Assembly: GCA_910587325.1 (NCBI GenBank)
Contig: CAJUKB010000020.1
Coordinates: 1 to 21,513 of the forward strand
Length of the DNA: 21,513 bases
From: an uncultured Bacilli bacterium
GTDB taxonomy: Bacteria > Bacillota_I > Bacilli_A > RF39 > UBA660
Reading direction: 5' to 3'
The translations under genes were made by a program, and so were the position numbers. This document shows, piece after piece, positions 1 to 7,357 of the stretch (positions are counted from its first letter, which is position 1; every line of letters begins with the position of its first letter). The notes beneath the pieces are model-generated. The model saw only the letters and a list, made by a program, of their open reading frames with translations, searched no databases and was not told the DNA's origin.

Positions 1-126
1 ATTATATTTTTCTTTTTGTGAATAACTACTTCGGAAGATTTGTTTTTCTTCTATTACTTTATTTACTTAACTTTATTTCTTTCCTTTTCTGATTTTTGCC
101 GGAACTTAAAAATGAAGAATATCAAT

Positions 127-154
127 TTGACTTTCTTTTTCTTTGTGGTAAAAT
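127..154 (+). promoter_or_regulatory. Promoter of the exported protein gene
   Basis: TTGACT (127-132) and TAAAAT (149-154) are separated by 16 bp. The -10 box is preceded by TGTGG, which fits the TRTGN extended -10 of Gram-positive housekeeping promoters. Transcription would start near 161, followed by a short leader and the GGGAGAG ribosome site before the ATG at 188. The 1-126 stretch upstream is T-rich, and I see no gene in it. Confidence 0.65.
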
Positions 155-187
155 GGTTCTTATTCACGTTTTTAAGAGGGAGAGAGT

Positions 188-1084
188 ATGAAAAGAAAAC
201 AATTTTTCAATGTAGTTTTGGCTTTAACAATGAGTGGTTTACTAACTTCTACGGAAATTAAGGAAGAAAATCCCAAAACTGATTTTATTTTTTATGAAAA
301 AGATACGAATATAGAGCAAAAAAGTTATACTTTATCTAGTCTTGATTTAGTAAGCATTAGTGATGCTTTAGGAAATAAAAAATACTATTTTGTAGAACAA
401 GATACTTGCTCTTTAGAGTACAAATCAATTACAAATCCACAACTAGAATTCTCTAGTACCATTCCTAATTTAAAAGAAACAGGGCATTATTGGGTACCAG
501 ATGCGACAAAATCTATTGCTCTTCTCAATTCTTTTGATTTAACCATGATGGCAGGATATGACGTGAATGATAATTATACTCAAGATGAACTTGCAATGTT
601 AGAATCTATTTTTAACAATTTTAACTTTAACCCGTATTTGTATGTAAAAAATGCTACTTTTTCTATTGAAAATTTATTTATGGTTGGAAATGGAGAGTCT
701 ATTTCTATTTATGATGTGAATTATTGTCTTCCATTAGAAGAAACAATCGAAAACGAAACAAGAACTATTCTTTATTTTTATGATGTAACCAATTTTAAGA
801 AAGCTTTAAAGTGTCATTATGGAATATCCTTAGAAGAGGAACAAATATTACAAGAACAAAATAATTATTCTTATAGGAATACCTTTTACATTGAAAAAGA
901 AACTTCTCTATACCAAGGATATACTTTTTTAGATGATTATTACCTTTACAATGTAATGAATTATTTAACAGAAGAACAAATTGCTAGAGGCTTTGTATAT
1001 TATTCCGAAATTGAAGAAATTATAAAGAATGTAAATGAAGGCTTAGAGCAGAATACAATTCTGTTGTTGGCTAAAAATAAATAA
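188..1084 (+). CDS. Unrecognised exported protein, 298 aa
   Basis: I do not recognise a family. The N-terminus has a Lys/Arg-rich start followed by a hydrophobic stretch at about residues 6-20 (FFNVVLALTMSGLL), resembling a signal peptide. There is no lipobox cysteine, so export by the Sec route followed by release or retention through the uncleaved helix is the likely fate. The remainder is acidic, rich in Asn, Tyr and Glu, and has no repeat or cell-wall anchor. The start is supported by GGGAGAG a few bases before the ATG and by a good promoter at 127-154. It is followed after 43 bp by the DUF1287 gene, also predicted to act outside the membrane, so a shared role at the cell surface is possible but is only inferred from proximity. 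Confidence 0.7.
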   Translation: MKRKQFFNVVLALTMSGLLTSTEIKEENPKTDFIFYEKDTNIEQKSYTLSSLDLVSISDALGNKKYYFVEQDTCSLEYKSITNPQLEFSSTIPNLKETGHYWVPDATKSIALLNSFDLTMMAGYDVNDNYTQDELAMLESIFNNFNFNPYLYVKNATFSIENLFMVGNGESISIYDVNYCLPLEETIENETRTILYFYDVTNFKKALKCHYGISLEEEQILQEQNNYSYRNTFYIEKETSLYQGYTFLDDYYLYNVMNYLTEEQIARGFVYYSEIEEIIKNVNEGLEQNTILLLAKNK

Positions 1085-1092
1085 GTTATAAT
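1064..1092 (+). promoter_or_regulatory. Possible promoter of the DUF1287 gene
   Basis: TTGTTG (1064-1069) and a perfect TATAAT (1087-1092) are 17 bp apart. The -35 lies in the last codons of the preceding gene. The -10 is strong and the -35 only half matches consensus. It could supply independent transcription of the genes at 1128-2753. Confidence 0.45.
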
Positions 1093-1127
1093 AAAAATAG
1101 AAGCTTATTCAGAAAGAAAGTGAAAGA

Positions 1128-1778
1128 ATGAAAAAGAAAAGAATTTTATTTCTTGTATGTTTTATTTTTGTTCTTTTGCTTTTGTTTATCCTACTTTACT
1201 ATTTTAATGTTATTCCTCATCCTTCTTATGACAATGCTTACTTTCAAATTGAAACGTATAAAAGTAGTGTAGATAAGGACAATGATGGAATAGATGATCA
1301 AACGGATATTCTAAATGGGGTTCGAGAATATATAAAAACAAATCCAAAATACCAAAGTAAATATTATGAAACGGGATATCCGAATGATCTATATGGCGTT
1401 TGTACAGATGTTGTAGCTTTTGGACTTTTGCATGCTGGTTATGACTTAATGGAGCTAGTCTATGAAGATATTTTAGAAAATCAAAGTCTTTACAATATAG
1501 AACAAGTAGATAAACGAATTGATTTTAGAAGAGTAAAAAATTTAAATGTATATTTTCAAAATCATAGTATTAATTTAACTTTAGATATACGTGCTATTTC
1601 CGAGTGGCAAGGAGGAGATATTGTGGTATTTAAAAATCATATAGGTATTGTCTCCGATAAAAGAAATAGAAAGGGCATTCCATTTATTATTCACCATGCA
1701 AACCCTTATCAAATACAATATGAAGAAGATATTTTAGAGTATCGAAGCGATTTGGTTGGACATTATAGAATAAGTTAG
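1128..1778 (+). CDS. Membrane-anchored DUF1287 protein
   Basis: The 216-residue protein has one N-terminal membrane helix (about 5-28) and then an extracytoplasmic domain matching the DUF1287 family (E. coli YijF-like). Visible family blocks are GVCTDVV with Cys92, the R134-R135-V-K-N-L-N segment, the W160-Q-G-G-D-I block, HIGIVSD with His171, and the terminal GHYR. The conserved Cys and His suggest an NlpC/P60-like papain fold with hydrolase activity, possibly on the cell wall, but no reaction has been assigned to the family as far as I know. Residues 49-57 (DKDNDGIDD) form an acidic DxDxDG loop like those that bind calcium. The ribosome site is weak (AAAGTGAAAG), and the next gene starts 12 bp after the stop, so the two are probably cotranscribed. 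Confidence 0.8.
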   Translation: MKKKRILFLVCFIFVLLLLFILLYYFNVIPHPSYDNAYFQIETYKSSVDKDNDGIDDQTDILNGVREYIKTNPKYQSKYYETGYPNDLYGVCTDVVAFGLLHAGYDLMELVYEDILENQSLYNIEQVDKRIDFRRVKNLNVYFQNHSINLTLDIRAISEWQGGDIVVFKNHIGIVSDKRNRKGIPFIIHHANPYQIQYEEDILEYRSDLVGHYRIS

Positions 1779-1790
1779 AAAGAAGGCAAT

Positions 1791-2753
1791 ATGATGGAGA
1801 AAAATCATCCATTTAAAATTAAATTACAATCTGAAAATATTGATTTTGTGGAGGTTTCTATTGATTTAATACCACAATATTTAGATTTATCGAATAATCT
1901 AAATATTAGTAAATGTCATGAAATAGAACCGATAAGATATTGTTATGAAGATAAATTAAATTGGGTAAATAGAAAGCTTTCTACTCAAGCGGAAACTTTT
2001 TCTATGATAGAGAGAAAAACTGGAAAATTTATAGGGAATGTCGAATTTAATTTGCAAGGAAGTTTAAAGTGTAGAAATCTTGGCATTTCTTTATTAGAAG
2101 AATATCAAAATCAACATTATGGTACAGAAGCTATTGAAACCATGATTCATTATGGTTTTCAGCAATTGCATTTAGAAGAAATTCACTTAGTTGTTTTTTC
2201 CAATAATAAACGTGCTATTCATTGTTATGAAAAATTGGGTTTTGTAGAATATAAGGTTTGGCAAAATGTTGGAATTCAAAATAATGAAAAAATAGATGAT
2301 ATCTATATGAAATTAGTAAATCCGGAAATAACCCTAAAAGATAAAAGTTCAAATCAATGTAAACCTAATAGAGATTTAGGTATAAAATATAGGAATACGT
2401 GTTATGATGTTAATAAAGGAGAGTACGTTATGAAATTTACAGAAAATTTTTCAGAAGAAACACAATCAAAAGCAAAATTTTTAGAACAAATAGATGCACA
2501 TGAAGAAAAAGAACGCTTAATAAATGAGTTGATAGAGCAAATGAAACCATATTTGGCAAGGGAAGAAGATAGACATCGAAAAGATGGTATGAGTGATGAA
2601 GAGATTCAAAGAGTAATCAAGAAAACAGAGCAAGAAATATTAAGTACTTATACAAAAAGTGAAGAAGAATTACAAAAAATGGTTGGTATACTTCAATTAT
2701 ACAATAGTACTTATAGCGCCAAAGAAGAAAGTGATGAAAAAAGAAGTAGATAA
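1791..2753 (+). CDS. GNAT acetyltransferase with unrelated C-terminal extension
   Basis: Residues 10-175 form a RimJ/RimL-type GNAT N-acetyltransferase domain. The acetyl-CoA loop is visible as YQNQHYGTEA (about 105-114), and the SNNKRAIHCYEKLGF block at 137-151 is typical of the end of the fold. The substrate, a protein N-terminus or a small amine, cannot be told. A GNAT of this class normally ends near residue 180. Here the frame continues for about 140 residues into a charged, Lys/Glu-rich helical region. Inside it lies a second ATG (codon 214) with its own consensus ribosome site. The extension may be a real fusion, or the GNAT stop may have been lost so that two genes are joined. The alternative start at 1794 has better spacing from AAGG at 1783-1786. 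Confidence 0.75.
   Translation: MMEKNHPFKIKLQSENIDFVEVSIDLIPQYLDLSNNLNISKCHEIEPIRYCYEDKLNWVNRKLSTQAETFSMIERKTGKFIGNVEFNLQGSLKCRNLGISLLEEYQNQHYGTEAIETMIHYGFQQLHLEEIHLVVFSNNKRAIHCYEKLGFVEYKVWQNVGIQNNEKIDDIYMKLVNPEITLKDKSSNQCKPNRDLGIKYRNTCYDVNKGEYVMKFTENFSEETQSKAKFLEQIDAHEEKERLINELIEQMKPYLAREEDRHRKDGMSDEEIQRVIKKTEQEILSTYTKSEEELQKMVGILQLYNSTYSAKEESDEKRSR
2430..2753 (+). CDS. Possible separate small helical protein nested in frame
   Basis: An ATG at 2430 lies eight bases after AAAGGAG (2415-2421), a near-perfect ribosome site inside the GNAT reading frame. Translation from it gives 107 residues that are highly charged and predicted helical, with Glu/Lys heptad-like stretches and no membrane segment. 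I do not recognise a family. The sequence upstream of the ATG (roughly codons 180-213) has no clear domain and looks like former intergenic DNA. Either this was an independent gene whose upstream neighbour lost its stop codon, or it is an internal start producing a short isoform. Both products end at the same stop. Confidence 0.5.
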   Translation: MKFTENFSEETQSKAKFLEQIDAHEEKERLINELIEQMKPYLAREEDRHRKDGMSDEEIQRVIKKTEQEILSTYTKSEEELQKMVGILQLYNSTYSAKEESDEKRSR

Positions 2754-2809
2754 AGATAATGAAAAGAAGCCACAATTAAACTGCGCTTTTTTTCTTTTTC
2801 TTTAAAATC

Positions 2810-2820
2810 TGTGATACAAT
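2810..2820 (+). promoter_or_regulatory. Extended -10 promoter of the glycosyltransferase gene
   Basis: TGTGATACAAT is a TRTGN extended -10 (hexamer TACAAT, 2815-2820), lying 25 bp before the ATG at 2846. No good -35 is seen 17 bp upstream, where the DNA is T-rich. The T run at 2787-2802, after the GNAT stop, may also end upstream transcripts, although I see no solid stem there. Confidence 0.5.
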
Positions 2821-2845
2821 AAAAGTGAAAAATAAGGTGGGTCAT

Positions 2846-3874
2846 ATGAAAAGTAGTAAAAAACTTATTAGTTTTGTAGTTCCTTGTTATAATTCTATGG
2901 ATTATATGGAGCGATGCATTGAATCTTTATTGGTTTTAAAAAATAGTGCAGAAATCATTATTGTGAATGATGGTTCTACTGACAAAACGGGAGAAATTGC
3001 AGAACAATATGCTAAGAAATATCCTAGTATCGTAAAAGTTATTCATCAAGAAAATGGTGGACATGGAAGTGGAGTGAATGCAGGACTTAAAGTAGCCACT
3101 GGAGAATACTTCAAAGTTGTCGATAGTGACGATTGGTTAGATGAAGATGCACTTTTAGAACTTGTGAGTAAAATAAAAGAAATGCAAGAAGATTATGTGG
3201 ATTTAATTGTTTGCAATTATATTTATAACCATTTGTATGAAAACAAACAAAAAGTAATGTCTTTTAAAAATGTTTTTCCCATGCAAAAAAAGTGTACATG
3301 GAACGACTTAGGACATTTTAAAACAAGTCAATATATGATTATGCATTCTTTAATTTATAAAACAGGCATTTTAAAGAAAAGTAAAATCAATTTACCAAAG
3401 CATACCTTTTATGTAGACAATATTGTAGCTTATCAGCCACTTCCTTTCGTAGAAAGTATTATTTATTTTGACTTGGATTTGTACCATTATTTCATTGGAA
3501 GAGAAGACCAATCTGTCAATGAAAACGTTATGATTACACGAGTAGACCAACAAATAAAAGTAACGAAGTTGATTGCCTCTTCCTTAGATTTAGCCTATGT
3601 AAAAGAAGTTTACCCAAAACTTTATTCGTACTTACTTCGTATGCTTTCTATGATGATGACGATTTCTTCTGTTTATCTCTTGATGAAAGGTGATAAAGAA
3701 TCTTTAGAAAAACGAGAAGAGTTATGGGATTATGTTAAAAAGTTAGATAGTACGACTTATAAAAAATTAAAATACTTTAAATTAGCAGGATTTACTTACT
3801 TACCAACAAAAGTAGGAAGTTTTATCACTTTAAAAGGGTATAAAATAGCTAGAAAGGTCTATAAATTTAATTAA
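2846..3874 (+). CDS. Family 2 glycosyltransferase
   Basis: This 342-residue protein has a GT-A fold of CAZy family GT2 in its first 110 residues. The visible motifs are SFVVPCYN at the N-terminus, VNDGSTD (40-46), the ENGGHGSGVNAGL acceptor-loop block (69-81), and the metal-binding DSDDWLDEDAL (93-103). It would transfer a sugar from a nucleotide donor to a polymer or lipid precursor on the inner face of the membrane. The sugar and acceptor cannot be read from sequence. The C-terminal half has no clear membrane segment. I place the start at 2846 because AAGGTGGG sits five bases upstream. A GTG at 2825 would add seven residues but lacks a ribosome site. The cation exporter follows after 12 bp with AGGAGG overlapping the stop, so they form an operon. 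Confidence 0.85.
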   Translation: MKSSKKLISFVVPCYNSMDYMERCIESLLVLKNSAEIIIVNDGSTDKTGEIAEQYAKKYPSIVKVIHQENGGHGSGVNAGLKVATGEYFKVVDSDDWLDEDALLELVSKIKEMQEDYVDLIVCNYIYNHLYENKQKVMSFKNVFPMQKKCTWNDLGHFKTSQYMIMHSLIYKTGILKKSKINLPKHTFYVDNIVAYQPLPFVESIIYFDLDLYHYFIGREDQSVNENVMITRVDQQIKVTKLIASSLDLAYVKEVYPKLYSYLLRMLSMMMTISSVYLLMKGDKESLEKREELWDYVKKLDSTTYKKLKYFKLAGFTYLPTKVGSFITLKGYKIARKVYKFN

Positions 3875-3886
3875 GGAGGTTTACTT

Positions 3887-4762
3887 ATGCACGAACATAA
3901 TCATCATCATGAAAATGAAAATATAAAACTTGCATTTTTCTTGAATTTAGGATTTTCTATATTTGAATTTATTGGAGGTATTCTTACGAGTAGTGTTGCA
4001 ATATTCTCGGATGCTATTCATGATTTAGGGGACTCTTTAGCTATTGGAGTTTCTTACTTTTTAGAAAAACTTTCCATTAAAAAAGCCGATAAGAAGTTAA
4101 CATACGGCTATAAACGTTATTCTATTTTAGGAGCATTCTTTACTTCGACCATTTTAATTATTGGATCCTTCATTGTCTTATTAAATGCGATTGAAAGAAT
4201 CTTTAATCCTGTAGAGGTTCATTTTACGGGGATGCTTTTGTTTTCTATTTTTGGGATTCTTATCAATGGTTATGCTGCTTACAAGACAAGCAAAAGTCTT
4301 AGCTTAAATGAAAAAAGTGTTAATTTACATATGCTTGAGGATGTTTTAGGATGGGTTGCCGTACTTATAGGTTCCTTACTAATAAAGATAACAGGATGGA
4401 ATGTTATTGACCCTATTCTTTCTATTGTGATTTCTTTCTTTATTGGCTTTAAAGCATGGAAGAATTTCTTATCAGTAGTTAAGGTAATCGTTGAAAGCGT
4501 TCCAAAAGAGATTGATATAGATAAAGTAGCTAATAAAGTAAAAGAAATACAAGAGGTAATGGGTGTGCATCACGTTCATATTTGGAGTTTGGATGAAGAA
4601 ACAATCTTTTTGACGATGCATGTACAGATAGACAAAAATGTAACCAAGAAAAATTATGAAGAAGTGAAACAAAAAATTAAAGAGGTACTAAAACAAGAAG
4701 GAATTGGGCATTCTACCATTGAATTTGAATATGATTTATGTAAAGAGGAAAGTTGTCAGTAA
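3887..4762 (+). CDS. Zinc/cation diffusion facilitator exporter (CDF)
   Basis: The 291-residue protein is a proton-coupled metal exporter of the cation diffusion facilitator family, with six membrane helices and a cytoplasmic C-terminal domain from about residue 205. A His-rich start (H2, H4, H6-H8) may capture metal. The metal site is complete: H45 and D49 in helix 2 (SDAIHDLGDS) and H148 and D152 in helix 5 (LHMLEDVLG). This HD-HD set is typical of zinc-preferring CzcD/ZnT-type members, in contrast to the DD-HD set of YiiP. The C-terminal block GVHHVHIWSLDEET is also standard. The gene is translationally close to the glycosyltransferase, with a consensus AGGAGG site. No metal-responsive operator was found upstream. 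Confidence 0.9.
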   Translation: MHEHNHHHENENIKLAFFLNLGFSIFEFIGGILTSSVAIFSDAIHDLGDSLAIGVSYFLEKLSIKKADKKLTYGYKRYSILGAFFTSTILIIGSFIVLLNAIERIFNPVEVHFTGMLLFSIFGILINGYAAYKTSKSLSLNEKSVNLHMLEDVLGWVAVLIGSLLIKITGWNVIDPILSIVISFFIGFKAWKNFLSVVKVIVESVPKEIDIDKVANKVKEIQEVMGVHHVHIWSLDEETIFLTMHVQIDKNVTKKNYEEVKQKIKEVLKQEGIGHSTIEFEYDLCKEESCQ

Positions 4763-4770
4763 CTTTTTTT
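4748..4770 (+). terminator. Weak terminator after the CDF gene
   Basis: AAAGTT (4749-4754) pairs with AACTTT (4761-4766) around a six-base loop and runs into a T tract. A second T tract follows at 4772-4777. The stem is AT-rich and includes the last codons and stop of the CDF gene. Confidence 0.4.
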
Positions 4771-4814
4771 CTTTTTTGGCATAAGATAGTAAGGGATAGT
4801 ATTTCTAAAAGAAT

Positions 4815-4825
4815 TATGCTATAAT
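4815..4825 (+). promoter_or_regulatory. Extended -10 promoter of the HD-domain gene
   Basis: TATGCTATAAT carries a perfect TATAAT (4820-4825) with a TRTGN extension. It lies 25 bp before the TTG start at 4850. The -35 position is not conserved, as is usual for extended -10 promoters. Confidence 0.6.
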
Positions 4826-4849
4826 GAACTAGTTTGAGGGTGATGTGCA

Positions 4850-5347
4850 TTGACAAAATCACAAAATCAAGAATTTGATTTACTTATAAAAGATATTATA
4901 AATAATCCAAATTTTAGAGAATTAGATAACGAAATGCATCACGGAATATCACGATATGGGCATTCTTATCGTGTTGCTGAAGGTGTATATAAATTAACAA
5001 AAAAACTACATTTTAATTATAAAGAAGCCACAAGAGCAGCGCTTTTACATGATTTTTATTTTAATTATCAATTAGAAGAGAATGGAGAGGCGAAAAACTT
5101 AGTAGAACATCCAAATATGGCTTTATTAAATGCAAGTAAATATTATGAATTAAGTGAATTACAAAAAAATATGATTGCTTCTCATATGTTTCCTTTATCT
5201 AAGGTGCTTCCAAAATATAAAGAAAGCATTTGTATTACAATCGTCGATAAAGTTGTTGCTATTTATGAACAACAAAGATACAAGGTAGGAATGAAGTTAG
5301 GCGTTTATTTATTATTTCTATTTAATATGATAACATTACATAAATAA
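4850..5347 (+). CDS. HD-domain phosphohydrolase-like protein
   Basis: This 165-residue cytoplasmic protein has an HD-superfamily metal site: H38 in RYGHSYRVA, the diagnostic H67-D68 pair in LLHDFYF, further histidines H87 and H112, and D133 in the last helix (ITIVDKVVAIYE). Proteins of this superfamily are metal-dependent phosphohydrolases acting on nucleotides or related phosphate esters. The substrate is unknown here. The start must be TTG: GAGGGTGA lies a few bases upstream, and the nearby ATG and GTG triplets are out of frame. The C-terminus ends in a short hydrophobic tail (about 150-161). The gene stands alone between its own promoter and a small hairpin. Confidence 0.75.
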   Translation: MTKSQNQEFDLLIKDIINNPNFRELDNEMHHGISRYGHSYRVAEGVYKLTKKLHFNYKEATRAALLHDFYFNYQLEENGEAKNLVEHPNMALLNASKYYELSELQKNMIASHMFPLSKVLPKYKESICITIVDKVVAIYEQQRYKVGMKLGVYLLFLFNMITLHK

Positions 5348-5377
5348 AGAGGATTACGTAAGAGTACTCTTTTTTTG
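5346..5377 (+). terminator. Probable terminator after the HD-domain gene
   Basis: AAAGAG (5347-5352) can pair with CTCTTT (5368-5373), followed by a run of T to 5376. The loop contains the palindrome AGAGTACTCT, so an alternative smaller stem exists. The location right after the stop and the T run support termination. Confidence 0.4.
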
Positions 5378-5439
5378 TTGAAAAACGTTTGGTTTTTGTT
5401 TTATAAAAATAAGAATGACAGAAATGACAAAAAAAGATA

Positions 5440-5465
5440 TATAATAGGCAAAGTTATGGTACAAT
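5440..5465 (+). promoter_or_regulatory. Promoter region of the DUF362 gene
   Basis: Two -10 candidates overlap this stretch. TATAAT (5440-5445) has ATGACA 19 bp upstream (5415-5420). TATGGTACAAT (5455-5465) is a TRTGN extended -10. The second lies 47 bp before the ATG and matches the motif in front of several other genes in the window. Confidence 0.5.
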
Positions 5466-5511
5466 TAAATTGCAGATAAAGAAAATAATTAGAAATAGAA
5501 AAGGAGAAAAA

Positions 5512-6387
5512 ATGGAAAAAGCAAAAGTATATTTTACAAGTAAAATTGATGGAGAAAGTTTAGTACGTCTTTATGATGTATTAGGGGGGGGGGTAAAGTT
5601 AGAAGGTAATGTAGCTGTAAAACTTCACTCAGGTGAAGAAGGAAACCAAAATTACATGAAGCCTGAATTCGTACGTGATGTGATTGAACATATAGGTGGA
5701 ACAGTAGTAGAATGTAATACAGCTTATGAAGGAGCAAGAAATACAACCGAAAAACATATGGCATTGATGGAGAAACATGGTTGGAGTAAATACTTTCATG
5801 TGGATATTTTAGATAGTGATGCTGAAGAAGTTTTAGAAAACCCTAATGGTGCAGTAATAAAGAAAAATATTGTGGGTGCTAAAATGAAAAATTATGACTC
5901 TATGTTAGTCCTATCTCATTTTAAAGGACATCCTATGGGAGGATTTGGCGGAGCCATTAAAAATTTATCAATTGGACTTGCTTCTAGTAAAGGCAAAAAT
6001 TATATTCATTGTAGTGGAGATAGCAATGGAAATATGATGGAAGCAGACCATGATTCGTTCTTAAAATCTATGGCAGATGCTGCTAAAACAATTACAGACT
6101 TTTATAAAGGAAAAATTGTCTATATTAATGCTATGGTCAATATGTCTGTAGATTGTGATTGTTGTGGAGTTGCAGCAGACCCATGTATGAAAGATATTGG
6201 TATTCTTGCTTCCACTGACCCTGTTGCCCTTGACCAAGCTTGTATTGATTTGATTTACAATAGTAGTGATGAAGGACGTGATACTTTGGTAGAGAGAATT
6301 GAATCAAGAAATGGATTATTAACAATTGAAAGTGCAGAAAAGCAAGGAATGGGCTCTAGAGAATATGAACTAATCCATATTGATTAA
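5512..6387 (+). CDS. DUF362 protein with in-frame poly-G tract
   Basis: The 291-residue protein belongs to the DUF362 family. Signature blocks are NVAVKLHSGE (33-42), TVVECNTAY (64-72), VLSHFKGHPMGGFGGAIKN (133-151), and TDPVALDQACIDLIY (235-249). A cysteine group (C215, C217, C218, C225) suggests iron-sulfur binding. The separate ferredoxin domain found in many relatives is absent. The biochemical role of the family is not established to my knowledge. AAGGAG at 5501-5506 fixes the ATG at 5512; an upstream in-frame ATG at 5470 has no such site. Codons 25-27 are GGG GGG GGG inside a run of ten G (5584-5593). One G fewer creates TAA directly after the run, and one G more leads to TAA five codons later, so slippage would switch the gene off. 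Confidence 0.8.
   Translation: MEKAKVYFTSKIDGESLVRLYDVLGGGVKLEGNVAVKLHSGEEGNQNYMKPEFVRDVIEHIGGTVVECNTAYEGARNTTEKHMALMEKHGWSKYFHVDILDSDAEEVLENPNGAVIKKNIVGAKMKNYDSMLVLSHFKGHPMGGFGGAIKNLSIGLASSKGKNYIHCSGDSNGNMMEADHDSFLKSMADAAKTITDFYKGKIVYINAMVNMSVDCDCCGVAADPCMKDIGILASTDPVALDQACIDLIYNSSDEGRDTLVERIESRNGLLTIESAEKQGMGSREYELIHID
5584..5593 (+). repeat. Homopolymer of ten G within the DUF362 gene
   Basis: Ten consecutive G are very unlikely by chance in a genome this AT-rich. The tract encodes Gly25-Gly27 plus the first base of a Val codon. Tracts of this kind are classic sites of slipped-strand mispairing. It could also be a site of sequencing error in tract length. Confidence 0.9.
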
Positions 6388-6410
6388 TAAATGTACATTT
6401 TAACCCATTT

Positions 6411-6421
6411 TGTGTTAAAAT
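6411..6421 (+). promoter_or_regulatory. Extended -10 promoter of tRNA-Arg
   Basis: TGTGTTAAAAT places a TAAAAT hexamer (6416-6421) with a TRTGN extension directly before the tRNA at 6430, so transcription would start at or just before the mature 5' end. Confidence 0.5.
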
Positions 6422-6429
6422 GTTTTTAT

Positions 6430-6505
6430 GTTCCCGTAGTTTATTTGGATAAAACGAGGCCCTCCTAAGGCTTAGCGGACAGTTCGAATCTGTCCGGGAA
6501 CACCA
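6430..6505 (+). tRNA. tRNA-Arg (anticodon CCU)
   Basis: A full cloverleaf can be folded by hand. The acceptor stem is GTTCCCG (6430-6436) with CGGGAAC (6495-6501). The D arm is GTTT/AAAC around a nine-base loop containing GG. The anticodon stem is AGGCC/GGCTT with loop CTCCTAA, giving anticodon CCT at 6464-6466. The variable loop has four bases, and the T arm is GACAG/CTGTC with loop TTCGAAT. Discriminator A6502 and an encoded CCA (6503-6505) finish it. It reads AGG codons. It stands alone, not in a tRNA cluster. Confidence 0.97.
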
Positions 6506-6576
6506 TAATTAGTTTTTAATAATTAAAATAAATTAATCTAGCTATGAGGAATTTCAAGAATTATTAAATTATTTAT

Positions 6577-6609
6577 AAGGATATCATGAAAAATTGATAT
6601 TCTTTTTTT
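6577..6609 (+). terminator. Rho-independent terminator downstream of the tRNA
   Basis: AGGATATCA (6578-6586) pairs with TGATATTCT (6595-6603) through nine base pairs, one of them G-T, around an eight-base loop and is followed by a run of T to 6609. The rest of the 6506-6662 gap is AT-rich with no further gene seen. Confidence 0.75.
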
Positions 6610-6662
6610 CTATTTTAAAACGATAAAACATATACTATAGCAAAAAGTAGAAGGAGAAAAAC

Positions 6663-7301
6663 ATGAGTAAACATACATATGTAACAAAAGAAGAATACAC
6701 ATCTATTATTGAAAAAAAGATTAGCCATTTAGAGTATTTAAGTAATTATTTAAAAGAGTATAACAATGTAAATGGTGGATTACGTGCGTTCTTTATTTTT
6801 ATACCATTTGCAGCTATTCCCTTTGTCCTTCCTCCGCTATTTTGTAGCCTTTCTAGTTACGATTATAACGAACTTGTAACGTTTTTAGGGGAGAATATTA
6901 AATATGGTCATTATGAAACAATCCTAGAAAGTTTATTTTTACTTCCAATAGGGGGAATAATGTCTCTTACAGATTATTTTTACAACTATAAATGTAGTGT
7001 AAAAAATGCAAACGGAATAAAAGAAGAAAGAGAAGGTTTAAGACAAATCTTAATTAAGAATAGAGAAACTTTAGCCTATTTAAAAGAAGATAATGATTTA
7101 TTAAGTCAAATACAAGAGATAGGAAAAGTTTATTATGAAGTGGGCTATCACTATAAAAAGTATTTAAAATATTATCAAAAGGGAATTTTAAGAAGGAAAG
7201 TAAAGAAATGGTATACGGAAGAACAAATTTTAGAAATGGAAAAATACTTTGAGGAAAAGGGAATCGTTAGAAAACATGTACTAGGTAGAAAGTTTATTTA
7301 A
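6663..7301 (+). CDS. Unrecognised two-helix membrane protein, 212 aa
   Basis: I do not recognise a family. The protein has a charged N-terminal helix (about 8-35), two hydrophobic segments (about 42-64 and 87-108) separated by a short loop, and then a long Lys/Glu/Tyr-rich helical tail that could form a coiled coil in the cytoplasm. Loop and tail charges suggest both termini are inside. The start is well supported by AGAAGGAG ahead of the ATG. A weak TATACT (6631-6636) might be its -10. It lies between the tRNA terminator and a KilA-N gene. No enzyme motif is visible. Confidence 0.7.
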   Translation: MSKHTYVTKEEYTSIIEKKISHLEYLSNYLKEYNNVNGGLRAFFIFIPFAAIPFVLPPLFCSLSSYDYNELVTFLGENIKYGHYETILESLFLLPIGGIMSLTDYFYNYKCSVKNANGIKEEREGLRQILIKNRETLAYLKEDNDLLSQIQEIGKVYYEVGYHYKKYLKYYQKGILRRKVKKWYTEEQILEMEKYFEEKGIVRKHVLGRKFI

Positions 7302-7357
7302 CTAAAAAAAGGAAATCACCAATTTACAGGTAATATATATAATAGAGGTGGTTTTAG

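Noticed and set aside
40..261. Small Phe-rich plus-strand frame at the window start
   Set aside because: Low-complexity translation of T-rich promoter DNA, overlapping the better-supported exported protein gene in another frame.
2825..2848. GTG start for the glycosyltransferase
   Set aside because: No ribosome site before it. ATG 2846 has AAGGTGGG at proper spacing, and family members begin close to the VVPCYN motif.
6430..6505. Attachment-site direct repeat of the tRNA 3' end
   Set aside because: Looked for a second copy of the T arm and acceptor end in the window and found none.
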